From the NCBI RefSeq assembly GCF_019320115.1, contig NC_089593.1, positions 14,970,789 through 15,034,788 of the forward strand: a DNA stretch of 64,000 bases, in the 5' to 3' direction. Origin of the DNA: Miscanthus floridulus. Lineage: Eukaryota > Streptophyta > Magnoliopsida > Poales > Poaceae. Both the position numbers and the translations under genes were made by a program. Positions 46,025-56,310 of this stretch are shown piece by piece; position 1 is the first letter of the stretch; each line of letters starts with the position of its first letter. Below the pieces are notes generated by a model that did not search any database, was not told where the DNA came from, and saw nothing but the letters and a program-made list of their open reading frames with translations.

Positions 46025-47650
46025 CGCGGCATCCCAAGTCCCAAGCTCAGAGGAACTCAGGCAACGGCCATATATTCCGCCAAAAAAAAAGCGGGGTAGC
46101 CACCTCACAAAGCTTTGGCTTTCCTGTCCCGTCGTCCTCACACTCCTCGTCCTCCTCGTCTTGGTGGCGTCGCAACTGGTAACACAACCAGTCCATCCCT
46201 CTGTCTCCTCATCTATCTATACTTTCAGTTTCAGTCTTGGTTCATGCCAGCCGCCGTCCGCCACCATGCGTTCCAGTTCTGTTTACGGGTTCTTTGCTGT
46301 AGTGTAAGGGCGCATGGCGTAGATTGTACCAAGAACCTAGCGCCTCCCTGTTAGCTGTGGTGCATAGATTCATGAAAAGAAAAGTAGGCGGCTTTTCCTT
46401 GGTCTGCATCCCGCGGTGCCTTTAATTTCGTCTTGATGCCAAACTGTGCTTTCAGTCGGATTCCCACAGGATATAAGCTCATGCAGCCTTATGTCTCCAG
46501 GCGTTAGGTTTGTGAAAGGCCAATTTTTTTTCCTTCGGTTATGGCCCCTTCCCTCTGTCCACATAGCCTGCGGATATTTTTTTTTTTCCTTCCATCGTTG
46601 CTTGTTTCAGTTTCCTCTGAACGAAGTTCTTGTGCATGAGAATGAGTGAATCTTTGAATGCAGAGAGTTGACATCTTGTGGTTGTTGCCATGGACAGCGT
46701 CGGATCCATGAAAAATTTTAGGGAAATTGAACAAAAGTGCGATAGTAACATACCTCCGACTACTGCTCGATCTTAAGTCTCAGCCCCACCTACACGATAG
46801 AACTTTGCCTAAAAATCCAGGGGGCTCCAGGGCTCCGGTATCGGTAGGGGGGCCACCACCACCACCGTTGAATCCGCCGCTGGCCATGGATGCCCTTTGC
46901 CTTAGATTTCCTATCAACTATTGGCACTATTACTGTGCTATGGCTTGGATTCTTAGGCCTTATTTAGTTCCTCCCCTAAAGTTTACTCCCTATCCTATCG
47001 AATGTTTGGACACATACATGGAGTATTAAATATAGACTAAAAAATAACTAATTGCATAGTTTGCGACTAATTTGCGAGACGAATCTTTTAATCCTAATTA
47101 GTCCATAATTTGACAATGTGGTGCTACAGTAACGTATGTGCTAATGACGGATTAATTAGGCTTAATAAATTCGTCTCGCGGATTACCGATGGATTCTGTA
47201 ATTTATTTTTTTATTAATATCCGAACGCTCCATACCACACCTCCATGTAACACCCGATGTGACTCTAAAACTTTACGCCCTGAATTTAAACGAGGCCTTA
47301 TTAGAGATCGGAAGAGCATTCGCTGGGGCCCAAATAGCTAGTTAGACTGTGCAGAAAAAGTGCGATTCCATGGATCCTGCTTTTTACCTTCTTTGTGCCT
47401 TCTATTGATTATTGATAAATGATGCTGTCCTTTGTTGGACTCTTCTAACTTATTGTCTTATTCCATTACCTGGCACTTTATACTGTATTGTTGATATACA
47501 TACACAGCCAGCATGTTTTATTTTTTTGTAAAGCCTTTATTTGGTTGATTTTGTTGTTATGCGGCCCATACAGTAGCTAACTGAAACTGTTAGCTTTTCA
47601 TGTGGTCCTCCAATTTCAGAGTCTAATTATGCTTCTTTTCTTTTGTGCAG
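46025..47650 (+). other. CIPK untranslated exon 1 and leader intron
   Basis: Exon 1 is about 46025-46178 (start inferred from the TATA box). Donor CTG/GTAACA is at 46179 and acceptor TTTCTTTTGTGCAG ends at 47650, giving a 1472-bp intron in the 5' leader. The intron contains a Tourist-like MITE (46956-47297) and otherwise AT-rich sequence. Splice sites are predicted by eye. Leader introns are common in grass kinase genes. Confidence 0.55.
46956..47297. mobile_element. Tourist-like MITE in the CIPK leader intron
   Basis: Ends GGCCTTATTTAG and the complement GGCCTCGTTTAA, flanked by TTA duplications at 46953-46955 and 47298-47300, which is the PIF/Harbinger pattern. 342 bp, AT-rich, no coding sequence. 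The interior words (GCGAGACGAATC, TTAATTAGGCTTAATAAATT) are familiar from abundant grass MITEs. Confidence 0.85.
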
Positions 47651-47698
47651 ATTACAACCACCATAACAAGAAGCTAAAATCTCAGGGAATGCTGAAAG

Positions 47699-47893
47699 AT
47701 GTGCTTTCATAGAAGAGATTTCTGCTGCAACATCAAGGACCTCGCTGCTCCGCAAAATCTGCTGGTCTGCTCGTCTCTTGATGTGAGCGATCACCTCACC
47801 TTCACCAACTCCACGCCCTTCAGACTCCGACACAACCAGGCCATAAGAATGCTGTTCACCGTCATGGACCATGACATGGGGGAGGAGGGCTAA
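47699..47893 (+). CDS. Upstream ORF in the CIPK leader (64 codons)
   Basis: ATG at 47699 begins MCFHRRDFCCNIKDL and ends MGEEG at TAA 47891-47893, 76 bases before the CIPK start. A shorter upstream ORF (ATG 47689, stop 47710-47712) overlaps its start. If the leader is spliced as predicted, both precede the kinase ORF in the mRNA and could lower its translation. No family is recognised, and coding status would need comparison with other grasses. Confidence 0.3.
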   Translation: MCFHRRDFCCNIKDLAAPQNLLVCSSLDVSDHLTFTNSTPFRLRHNQAIRMLFTVMDHDMGEEG

Positions 47894-47968
47894 AATCTTT
47901 GTTGTCCACCTGATTGGTAACAGAAAGGTAGCCCTGTGTTTTGTATACTTTTCAAGATAATAAAAGAT

Positions 47969-49285
47969 ATGGAGAGCAGAGGGAACACTTTGATGGAGCG
48001 GTATGAGATGGGGAGACTGCTGGGGAAAGGCACGTTTGGCAAGGTGCACTATGGAAGGAATCTTGAGTCCAACCAGAGTGTTGCTATCAAGATGATGGAC
48101 AAGGACAAAGTGCTCAAGGTCGGGCTTTCTGAGCAGATAAAGCGTGAGATCACAACAATGAGGTTAGTGGCGCATAAGAACATTGTTCATCTTCATGAGG
48201 TCATGGCGACAAGAAACAAGATATATATTGTCATGGAGTATGTGAAAGGTGGTGAGCTCTTTGACAAGAGTGGCAAGCTCACAGAGGCTGCTGCACACAA
48301 ATACTTCCAGCAGCTCATTAGTGCAGTGGATCACTGCCACAGCCGAGGTGTCTATCACCGGGACTTGAAGCCTGAGAACCTGCTGCTGGATGAGAATGAG
48401 AACCTCAAGGTGACAGATTTTGGACTGAGCGCACTTTCAGAGTCAAAGAGGCAAGATGGCCTGCTCCATACTACCTGTGGAACACCGGCGTATGTAGCTC
48501 CAGAGGTGATCAGCAAGATAGGCTATGATGGTGCAAAATCAGACATCTGGTCTTGTGGTGTTGTCCTGTTTGTTCTTGCTGCTGGCTGTCTCCCTTTCCA
48601 GGGCCCAAACTTGATGGAGATGTATAGGAAGATACAGCATGGTGATTTCAGGTGCCCCAGTTGGTTTTCACACAAACTCAAGAAGCTGTTGTACAAGATC
48701 CTCGACCCCAACCCGAGCACAAGAATTTCAATTCAGAAGATAAAAGAGTCTACCTGGTTCCGAAAGGGTCCTGGGGAGATCCGTGCAGTAAAGGAGAAAA
48801 TTCTTAATGAGAATGCTGCCCCAGTGCTTGCTACTAGGCGTAAGAAGATTGCTCACGAAGATATGAAGCCCCTGGCTGCCACAAACCTAAATGCCTTTGA
48901 AATTATCTCATTCTCAACAGGGTTGGACCTGTCTGGTCTATTTATCAAAAAGGAGTGCAGAAAGGAAACAAGGTTCACTTCAGATAAGCCTGCCTTGGCC
49001 ATCATCTCAAAGCTTGAAGAGGTTGCAAAAGCACTGAATCTCAGGATAAGGAAGAAGGATAATGGCATTGTCAAGATTCAAGGGAGGAGGGAGGGGAGGA
49101 ATGGTGTCCTTCAGTTTGACACGGAGATCTTTGAGATTACACCATCCTACCATCTCATTGAGATGAAACAAACAAGTGGTGATTCAGTTGAGTACCAGAA
49201 ACTGTTGGAAGAGGACATCCGGCCAGGGCTGAAGGACATAGTCTGGGCCTGGTATGGAGATGATCTGCAGCAAAAGCAGGAGTAG
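47969..49285 (+). CDS. CIPK: CBL-interacting protein kinase (CIPK / SnRK3), 438 aa
   Basis: Ser/Thr kinase activated by calcineurin B-like Ca2+ sensors; CIPKs phosphorylate transporters and other targets in ion, nutrient and stress signalling. The chosen start is ATG 47969 ([15 protein letters not shown]); the frame upstream has no ATG. Kinase domain: glycine loop GKGTFGKV (19-26), Lys41 in VAIK, Glu60, HRDLKPEN (Asp132), DFG (Asp150), activation loop to APE (177-179). The regulatory part has the NAF motif [18 protein letters not shown] from 308 and a PP2C-interaction region after about 338, ending [13 protein letters not shown]. The whole CDS is one exon. After GGELF (94-98) the loop reads DKSGKL, about three residues shorter than the usual family spacing. 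It is the only intact gene in the window. Which CIPK number applies is not decided. Confidence 0.95.
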   Translation: MESRGNTLMERYEMGRLLGKGTFGKVHYGRNLESNQSVAIKMMDKDKVLKVGLSEQIKREITTMRLVAHKNIVHLHEVMATRNKIYIVMEYVKGGELFDKSGKLTEAAAHKYFQQLISAVDHCHSRGVYHRDLKPENLLLDENENLKVTDFGLSALSESKRQDGLLHTTCGTPAYVAPEVISKIGYDGAKSDIWSCGVVLFVLAAGCLPFQGPNLMEMYRKIQHGDFRCPSWFSHKLKKLLYKILDPNPSTRISIQKIKESTWFRKGPGEIRAVKEKILNENAAPVLATRRKKIAHEDMKPLAATNLNAFEIISFSTGLDLSGLFIKKECRKETRFTSDKPALAIISKLEEVAKALNLRIRKKDNGIVKIQGRREGRNGVLQFDTEIFEITPSYHLIEMKQTSGDSVEYQKLLEEDIRPGLKDIVWAWYGDDLQQKQE

Positions 49286-49364
49286 CTTCGGATGTCTCAC
49301 ATAGATTTTTTTTTATGTATTGGAGGAGCATGGTGGTGATGTGAACCATTAGGCTATATTTTGT

Positions 49365-49460
49365 GGAGCAATAAATGTTGAGAAGCTGAGTTGTTGTGTT
49401 ACATTCTGAAGATTGTTACAGTTTTGTAATGGCTGTAAATATCAATAATGAAAATAAATG
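49365..49460 (+). terminator. CIPK 3' UTR polyadenylation signals
   Basis: AATAAATG near 49370 and AATGAAAATAAATG near 49447 follow the stop by about 85 and 160 bases in T-rich sequence, as expected for plant poly(A) regions. Confidence 0.45.
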
Positions 49461-49640
49461 TTGTTGATCCTTAAAAAAGAGTCGAGCTTTCCAGGAGATG
49501 CATTAGTAATTTGATGCGTCTATGTTGGAGACTAATTTGAAAAGCAGATCCAATCAAATTAGTTTCAGTAAACCAGTCACGATTATGCCAGCAAGTTGTA
49601 CCATGATTAAGGGAATAAATAAACTCTTTGGATTCCTATA

Positions 49641-49767
49641 GGCGCCGTTCGCTTCGCTGAAAAACAAGCTAAAACACTGTTTCGGCTGATTTGTTGTTAG
49701 AGAAAAACACTGTTCCGGCTGAAAAACAAGCTGAAAAAAACGGATTATAAGATAAACGAACAGGGCC
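49641..49767. mobile_element. Short MITE downstream of CIPK
   Basis: GGCGCCGTTCGCTTCGCTGA at the left and AAACGAACAGGGCC at the right form imperfect inverted ends. Internal AAAACAAGCT and CGGCTGA repeats fold back. CCTATA/TATAGG flanks suggest a target duplication of uncertain length. It resembles small hAT-like MITEs common near grass genes. Confidence 0.6.
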
Positions 49768-50044
49768 TATAGGATCTGCTTTTATCCAACATAGATGCTT
49801 TTATCCAAGATGAGGTGTCATGATGGATGACTGGTGCAATGTATCTCCGTAAACAAGAGACGAAACACTGATGTAAATCTTGCCTGTTCTCAACAGTTTA
49901 CTTGTTATTTTTTCTTGGCTCATCTGTATCTGTTGAAACTGTGGGGATATGCTAAGGGCGCAAGGTGACCGACAGACAGCAGGTAAACATGTATTGTGAA
50001 GTGCAGTTAAAAGTTTCTATGCACGGGACAGAAACTGTTGCAAT
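49768..50044. other. Intergenic sequence, nothing recognised
   Basis: AT-rich sequence between the MITE and the CIPK 3'-end copy. I see no ORF or repeat of note. Confidence 0.5.
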
Positions 50045-50286
50045 AGGACATCCGGCCAGGTCTGAAGGACATAGTCTGAGGCTCTGAGCCTTGCATGCAG
50101 ATGATCAGCAGCGAAAGAGCTTTAGATGTATCACATAGTTTTTGTTCCGAAAATTCGTTGGATTTTTCAGTTCAGAGTGATTCTGTTCTTCGTCCGTGTC
50201 TTGTTTTTTAGCAGCTATATTCCTTTTTTTTTTGTATTGGCAGAACACCAGGTGAATGGTGATGATCTGAAGCATTAGGTTATATT
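50045..50286 (+). pseudogene. Decayed copy of the CIPK C-terminus and 3' UTR
   Basis: AGGACATCCGGCCAGGTCTG and GAAGGACATAGTCTG repeat the CIPK codons for the [12 protein letters not shown] region (49213 on). GCAGATGATCAGCAGC, a TCACATAG stretch and GGTGATGATCTGAAGCATTAGG then repeat the CIPK stop region and 3' UTR to about 49363, with indels. It is the tail of a former tandem CIPK copy or of a partial duplication. Element F inserted at its right edge. Confidence 0.8.
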
Positions 50287-50751
50287 TGTTAGATAATCTA
50301 CTGCTTCCTTGTGTGAACACACAGCAAGGGAAGGCGGCGCCGAAAAGTCCCCCTGCTGTGGTATTGTAGCCACTGTAGAGGTAGGCGTCGAACGGCTCAC
50401 CTGCCGCACTGTAACCACATGTAGGGACAGGCGCAGAAGTCAGCCCTGCTGTGTTATATAGTTACTGTTACAGCAGTACAGCTATACTAGGACTAGATGG
50501 ATAGAGTTGTATATATAGTTTGCCACTGCAACTCAACAAAGAGAGTTCAGATTTGTCATCTCCGGCCAACGCTGGTGTCTCTTTGTACTGTGTGTGTATG
50601 CTCTGTTCTCCCTTCTTCTTCTACCTCTAGCCATAGCGTGTTGTCGGACAACGTCTGTTCGTGATCGGCACGGCTAGTGGGTGCTCGGCAACACTAGCGG
50701 GTGCTCGGCAAGACTGGTGAGCGGTCGACTCACCTGAGCCGGTGATCCTGG
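50287..50751 (+). repeat. 5' LTR of element F (right edge uncertain)
   Basis: Starts TGTTAGATAATC and has TATATATAG near 50511-50519. The right edge cannot be fixed because the 3' copy is truncated; it lies at or before the primer site at 50752. Short repeats GGGTGCTCGGCAA are at 50678-50712. Confidence 0.7.
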
Positions 50752-50764
50752 TGGTATCAGAGCC
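50752..50764 (+). promoter_or_regulatory. Primer-binding site of element F
   Basis: TGGTATCAGAGCC, the plant initiator-Met type, 46 bases before the gag ATG. Confidence 0.88.
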
Positions 50765-50797
50765 GTACAAGCGCCGTCGCCGGACTAACCGCTGGCG

Positions 50798-53700
50798 ATG
50801 ACGAACGGTTCGGAGATGGGCAACAGCAGTGGCACTGCTGTGGCTGCCCAACCACGACAGGAGGTCGTTGTTCGTACGGTGCGGAAGGTCGGCGGCACCA
50901 GTTGGCCGACGCTGACTCGCACCAACTATGAAGAGTGATAGGTGACCATGAAAGTCAAACTCAGAGTCCGACGGCTCTGGAATGGTGTTGGCAAGGGCAC
51001 CGACAATGAGGAAGATGACATATCAGCGTTGGAGGCTATCCTGCTGCTGTACCGGCAGAGTACAGGGAGCCGTTGGGGGCGAAGAGCTCTGCTAAGGAGG
51101 CGTGGGAGGCTATTGCGGCGATGCGCGTCGGTTCCGACCGTGCAAAGAAGGCGATGGCCCAGCTTCTGAAACAGGAGTACGCCAACCTCAAGTTCAAGGA
51201 TGGTGAAACGGTGGAGGACTTCTCCCTCCGCCTGCAGATGCTCATCAGCAAACTGAAGAGCCACGGCGTCACCGTCGACGAAGAGGAGGCGATCTCCAAG
51301 TACCTCCACTCTGTACCGGCAAAGTACATCCAGATCGCTCTCTCCATAGAGACGATGCTGGACTTGTCCACCCTCACCATTGAGGATGTGACAAGCCATC
51401 TGCGGGCGGTGGACGAGCACCTGGAGCAGGCGACAGCAACGAAGGACAGCGGCAAAGTGCTGCTGACAGGGGAGGAGTGGGCTACTCGGAGGAACTCCGG
51501 GGTAGCCTCCTCCAGTCGCGGTGGCGATGGCAAGCGCTGCGGCAAGGCTTCTTCGGAGAAGAAGAAGCGGGTCGACCCCAACGCCTGTCGACGCTGCGGG
51601 AAGACGGGCCATTGGGCATGAGAGTGCCCAAATCGCAAGCAGGAAAAGAAGGCTGAGGCTCATCTGGCGCAAGCTGATGATTATGATGAGGCCACTATCC
51701 TGATGGCGATGTTATGTGCACTGCACGACGTCGAGGCCGAGGAGAAGGTAGAGGTGATGACGGACCTCGACGAACCACGCGCCCAAGTCCACCTCGGACG
51801 TGTGGGCGCCGACCAGGAGCAACGGTGGTACCTAGACTCTGGTGCCAGCAACCACATGATGGGCTCTAAGGCATCCTTCTCCGAGCTCGACGACGATGTT
51901 ACCGGTACGATGAAGTTTGGTGACGACTCATGGGTGGAAATCCAAGGGCATGACACCATCATCTTTATGTGCCAGAACAGGGAGCACCGCGCGTGAACGG
52001 ATGTATACTACATCCCGTAGCTGCGTTCGAGCATCATCAGCATTGCTCAGCTGGATGAGCGCAGTAGCGAGGTACTGATCAAGGACGGAATCCTTAGGAT
52101 CAGGGACCGGGAGCAACGACTTCTTGCCAAGGTGAAGAGGTCCCTGAACCGGTTGTACCTACTCGACCTGAAGGTAGAGCAGCCGGTGTGCCTGGTGGCA
52201 AGGCACACTGAGGAGCCGTGGCTATGGCATGCCCGGTTCGGACATCTTAGCTTTGACGTGCTTGGTTGGCTGGAGAAGATGGTCCGAGGGCTACCCCACA
52301 TCAAGCACGGAGGCGAGCTATGTGACAGCTGCCTGGCCAGGAAGCAGAGGAGGCTACCATTCCCAAAGGCGGCCAAGTATCACGCGGAGGATGCTCTCAA
52401 GCTCGTCCACGGCGACCACTGTGGGCCGATCACGCCATCTACAAACGGTGGTCGGCGGTACTTCCTCCTGCTCGTGGATGATTGCGGTCGCTACATGTGG
52501 CTGCAACTCCTGATGAGCAAGGATGAAGCGGCGGCGGCGATCAAGAAGTTCAAGATGCGCACGGATGCCGAGAGCGGCAAGAAGCTCTGTGTGCTGAGGA
52601 CTGATCGCGGCGGCGAATTCACTTCAGTGGAGTTCGCTGCGTACTGCGTGAATCAGGGTGTGGTGCGACACCACACCGCGCCATACTCGCCACAACAGAA
52701 TGGCGTGGTGGAGAGGCGGAACCAGACGGTGGTCAGCATGGCTCGGTCTATGATGAAGGCCAAAGGCATGCTAGCAAGGTTCTGGGGTGAGGCGGTGACC
52801 ACGGTAGTGTTCATCCTCAACCGTGCTCCCACCAAGGCCCTAAAGGGCAAGACGCCGTTCGAAGCTTGGTATGGGCGCAAGCCGAGCGTGTCCTTCCTCC
52901 GAACATTTGGCTGCATCGGCCACGCAGAAAGACAAAGCCAATCCTCACTAAGCGGGAGGACAGGAGCACACCGATGGTGTTCCTGGGCTACGCGGAGGGT
53001 ACCAAGGCATACCAGCTCTACGTCCCATGCGGAGACAAGGTACTTGTCTCGCGCAACGTTGTGTTCGACGAGAAGGTGGCTTGGGACTGGACCAGTCTGA
53101 GCATGGGGGAAGCTGACGGCTTCACCAGGACCTTCGTCATCGAACACTTGGTCATCCACGGTGGTGGAGACGCTGAGGAAGAGGTGTCGAGCACTCTAGG
53201 AGGGGTGCCGAGCACTCCAGCAACAGAGCCGAGCACTCCTAGGGCAGTGCCGAGCACTTCGGGAGGGATGCCGAGCACTTCGGGAGGAGTGCCGAGCACA
53301 CCAGGAGTGGTGTCGAGAGGTTTTGTAGTGGTGCCGACCACTCCAGGACAGGTGCCGAGCGCTCCCGTAGCGAAGCCAAGAGGTCTTGCAATGGTGCCAA
53401 CCACTCTAAGACTGAGGCTGAGGACTCCTATAGTGGTGCCGAGCACTGCAGGGGTAGTGATGAGCTGTCTAGAAGTACTGCTGAGCACTACAACTGGGGT
53501 GCTGAGCACTCCGGGTGCTGTGCCGAGCACTCCGGCGGAACAGAGAACTCCATCAATACCGATCGAGTTCGCCTCACCTCCAAGTGACATCACTGAGTTC
53601 GTGGATGCCTTCCATGAAGGTAAGGAGGTGTGGTTCCGCAGGCTGGACGACATCGTTGGTGGTACAGGGCCCTCAGGATTGCCTGGTCGGCTACTCAATG

Positions 53701-55255
53701 ACCGAGAGCTGCTACTTGTTAGTGCGGAGGAACCACCCATGTTCACGCTGGCCAAACATGATGGGAACTGGCGACGGGCGATGATGGAGGAGATGAAGGC
53801 GATCGAGGAAAATGAGACATGGCAGCTCATCGATCCACCTCTAGGATGCCATCCGATTAGCCTGAAGTGGGTGTACAAGGTCAAGCGGAACGAGCTCGAC
53901 GCCATTGTCAAGCACAAGGCGCGCCTCATCGCCCGAGGCTTTGTTCAGCGTGAGGGCATTGACTTCGAGGAAGTCTTTGCGCCAGTAGCACGCATGGAGT
54001 TTGTTCGTTTGCTACTAGCCATGGCAGCAGTAAAGAACTGGCGCGTCCATCACTTGGACGTTAAATCGGCCTTCCTCAACGGCGAGCTTGCAAAGACGGT
54101 CTTCGTCAGGCAACCTCCAGGTTTTGCCGTCAAGGGAGCGGAGCACAGGGTGCTCCGACTGCGCAAGGCGCTCTACTGGCTGCGGTAGGCCCCATGAGCG
54201 TGGAATGCCATGCTGGGCGAGCTTGGGTTCATGAGGTGCGCAACCGAGCACGCGCTCTACACGCGGCGATGGGGGAAGGAGGAGGTCATTGTCGGCGTGT
54301 ATGTGGATGACTTGATCATCACCGACGCGTGCACGGAGGACATCAATAGCTTCAAGCGCGAGATGGAGGCTCGTTTTCGAATGAGCGATCTCAGCGCACT
54401 CTCCTACTACCTCGGCATCGAGGTGAGATAGGGGAAGGAGGAACTCACGCTCGGTCAGAGCGCGTATGCCTCGAAGCTGTTGGAGCGGAGCGGCATGGCT
54501 GAGTGCAAGCCATGCGTGACTCCGATGGAGGAGCGGCTGAAGCTGACGAAGGCCAGCACCGCGGCGAAGGTGGATGCAACACTCTACCAGAGCATCATCG
54601 GCGGTCTGCACTACCTAGTCCACATGAGGTCAGACATTGCGTTCACCATGTGCTGCGTCAGTCGCTTCATGGAGGATCCTAGAGAGGATCACTGGGCTAC
54701 GGTGAAGTGACTACTGCGCTACGTCAAAAGGATGGTGGATCAGGGGATCATCTTTCCCAAGACCGGCGGGAGTAGGCTGCAGCTCACTGTGTTCAGCGAT
54801 GTAGACATGGCGGGGGACATCGACGGACGACGGAGCACCTCTGGCGTGCTCGTCTTCCTCGGGTCGGCTCCAATTTCATGGTTGTCGCTAAAATAGAAGG
54901 TGGTGGCGCTATCTACGTGTGAGGCAGAGTACGTAGCGGCGGCCACAGTGGCGTGCCAAGTTGTGTGGCTACGCCGGCTGCTGGGCGACCTAACCGGTGC
55001 AGAAGCTCACCCACCAGCACTGATGGTGGACAACCAGCCCGCCATCGCCCTCGCGAAGAATCTGGTTCTCCACGACCGGAGCAAGCACATCGACGTGAAG
55101 TTCTACTTCCTCAAGGACTGTGTCGATGAGGGGCAGATCGTCATTGAGTTCGTCGAAACTAGTCGGCAACTGGCGAACGTCCTCACCAAGCCGCTCGGAC
55201 GTCTTTGACTCACGGAGCTAAAGGAGATGATCGACATGGAGGCGGTACAAGGGAT
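50798..55255 (+). pseudogene. Element F gag-pol polyprotein
   Basis: ATG 50798 opens MTNGSEMGNSSGTA. Gag follows to the zinc knuckle CRRCGKTGHWA (51587 on, with a stop at 51619). Protease is LDSGASNHMMG (about 51835). Integrase has HARFGHL, CDSCLA, VHGDHCGP, TDRGGEF and VERRNQT. A frameshift near 52920 precedes a Pro/Ser/Thr repeat linker (53197-53540). RT has VYVDDLIIT intact (about 54297), and RNase H has FSDVDMAGDIDGRRSTSG, STCEAEYVAAAT and HIDVKFYF. Stops at 50936, 51619, 51994, 52018, 54186, 54195, 54429, 54708, 54892 and 55206 are mostly TGA or TAG in CGA or CAG contexts. Frameshifts are few (near 51045 and 52920). Confidence 0.9.
53197..53540 (+). repeat. VPSTPGG-type minisatellite in the F pol linker
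   Basis: About 12 degenerate units of 27-30 bp with GTGCCGAGCACTCC, encoding VPSTPxx-like peptides between integrase and RT. Lengths in multiples of three keep the frame. Confidence 0.8.
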
Positions 55256-55279
55256 AGCAGTAGGATTAGACGAAGAATT

Positions 55280-55341
55280 GTTAGATAATCTACTGCTTCC
55301 TTGTGTGAACACACAGCAAGAGAAGGCGGCCCCGAAAAGTC
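55280..55341 (+). repeat. 3' LTR fragment of element F
   Basis: TGTTAGATAATCTACTGCTT and on to GAAAAGTC matches the first 62 bp of the 5' LTR with few changes, and is then interrupted by TGTCGATG of element G. Confidence 0.88.
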
Positions 55342-55745
55342 TGTCGATGTTTGACCACCGATAGCCTGCCATGGGGGTCCCTGAGGTAGTATGTTTGGGC
55401 TTCAGCGTATGCAGAACTCGACGGTAAATGCAAGAGATAGTCGATTTATCCTGGTTTGGACCCTTGATCGATGATCAAGTAATAGCCCTACGTCCAGTTG
55501 GCATTAGCCTTTTGCGTTGGATTGATCGTAAAGTGTTGTGTTGTACAATTGTCCAATAGTCGCCCGTCCTTAGGAACCCTGCCCTCCTTTATATAGTCAA
55601 GAGGTCAGAATCCTAGTTAGTTTACAATGAGAGTTCCTAGTAGGATTACAGAATAATACTACTACTAAGATTACAGGGGAAGAATCTTAATTAGACTAGA
55701 TCTTCTCCCTTCCTTGCGGGGTATCCCATGGGTCCCGCACCAACA
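55342..55745 (-). repeat. 3' LTR of element G (404 bp)
   Basis: Minus strand: starts TGTTGGTGCGGGACCC right after a GGGGGCT purine tract and ends GGTCAAACATCGACA. A minus-strand TATA box (TATATAAAGG) is at 55586-55595. The LTR is much shorter than that of element A, so the two belong to different Tat families. Confidence 0.75.
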
Positions 55746-56310
55746 AGCCCCCGAGCACTTCATGGTTGAGTTCTGGAAGCCTCGTCTTGTTCCTTCAAGT
55801 CTTGTCGAGTAGGAACAAGTGTCGTCCGAGTGTTTTCTTGAGTGAAACCATGCAGCGCTTCTTTAGATCTTTGAGTGGTGTGTGCTTTTTGAAAAAAGTT
55901 CATGCATCTAGGTGTAGCCCCCGAGCCTCTTGCTATTTGGAACAAGGAGCTAGAGGATCTTGTCTTGAAACTGCTCTGTTTCTTCGTTGAAGGTCAAAAA
56001 GAACTCGGATATGGCTCGTTCTGGGTTCTTTTTGTCTTAAGGTCATGAAGTGGTCTGCCTTGAAGAAGTCTTCTCTGTGACGTGCGCTTTTTCTAAAGAA
56101 AAAGAGCACTCACTGAGTGTAGCCCCCGAGCCTCTTACTATTTGGAACAAAAAGTTGGAGGGTCCTGAATCTTTATGTTGTTTGAAAATTCTTGTTCTGA
56201 AGAAGTCTTTTGAGTGATGTGCGCTTTTTTGAAGAAAAAGTGCACTCACTGAGTGTAGCCCCTGAGCCTCTTGCTATTTGGAATAAAAAGTTGGAGGGTC
56301 TTGAATCTTA
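55746..56310 (-). repeat. Repeated purine-tract units next to the G LTR
   Basis: The unit GTGTAGCCCCCGAGCCTCTT and CTATTTGGAACAA occurs at about 55913, 56120 and 56253, and the first 235 bp (55746-55981) recur at 61382-61592. On the transcribed minus strand each unit gives CTCGGGGGCT, the same purine tract that primes at the LTR edge (55746-55755). Confidence 0.75.

Larger units (their letters stand above)
44428..46320. repeat. Second copy of the duplication (X2), continuous with CIPK
   Basis: Same content as X1 but with a 626-bp CACTA MITE inserted at 45185-45810 and small indels (for example an extra CTACCTAT near 44634 and an extra CCTCCTCGT near 46150). It runs on without a break into the CIPK leader intron, so this copy holds the working promoter position. 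Confidence 0.92.
50287..55341 (+). mobile_element. Element F: GC-rich Ty1/copia element, 3' LTR cut by element G
   Basis: The 5' LTR starts TGTTAGATAATCTACTGC. The initiator-Met primer site is at 50752 and gag-pol at 50798-55255. The 3' LTR begins with the same words at 55280 but stops after 62 bp, where the LTR of element G begins. The coding region is far more GC-rich than elements B and D and has no multiple polypurine tracts, so it is a copia lineage other than Sirevirus. Confidence 0.88.

Noticed and set aside
47627..48049. Minus-strand ORF of 140 aa overlapping the CIPK start
   Set aside because: Shadow of the leader and CDS; no supporting motif.
50926..51672. Minus-strand ORF of 248 aa opposite F gag
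   Set aside because: GC-rich coding sequence often leaves the complementary frame open; the plus strand clearly encodes gag with a zinc knuckle.
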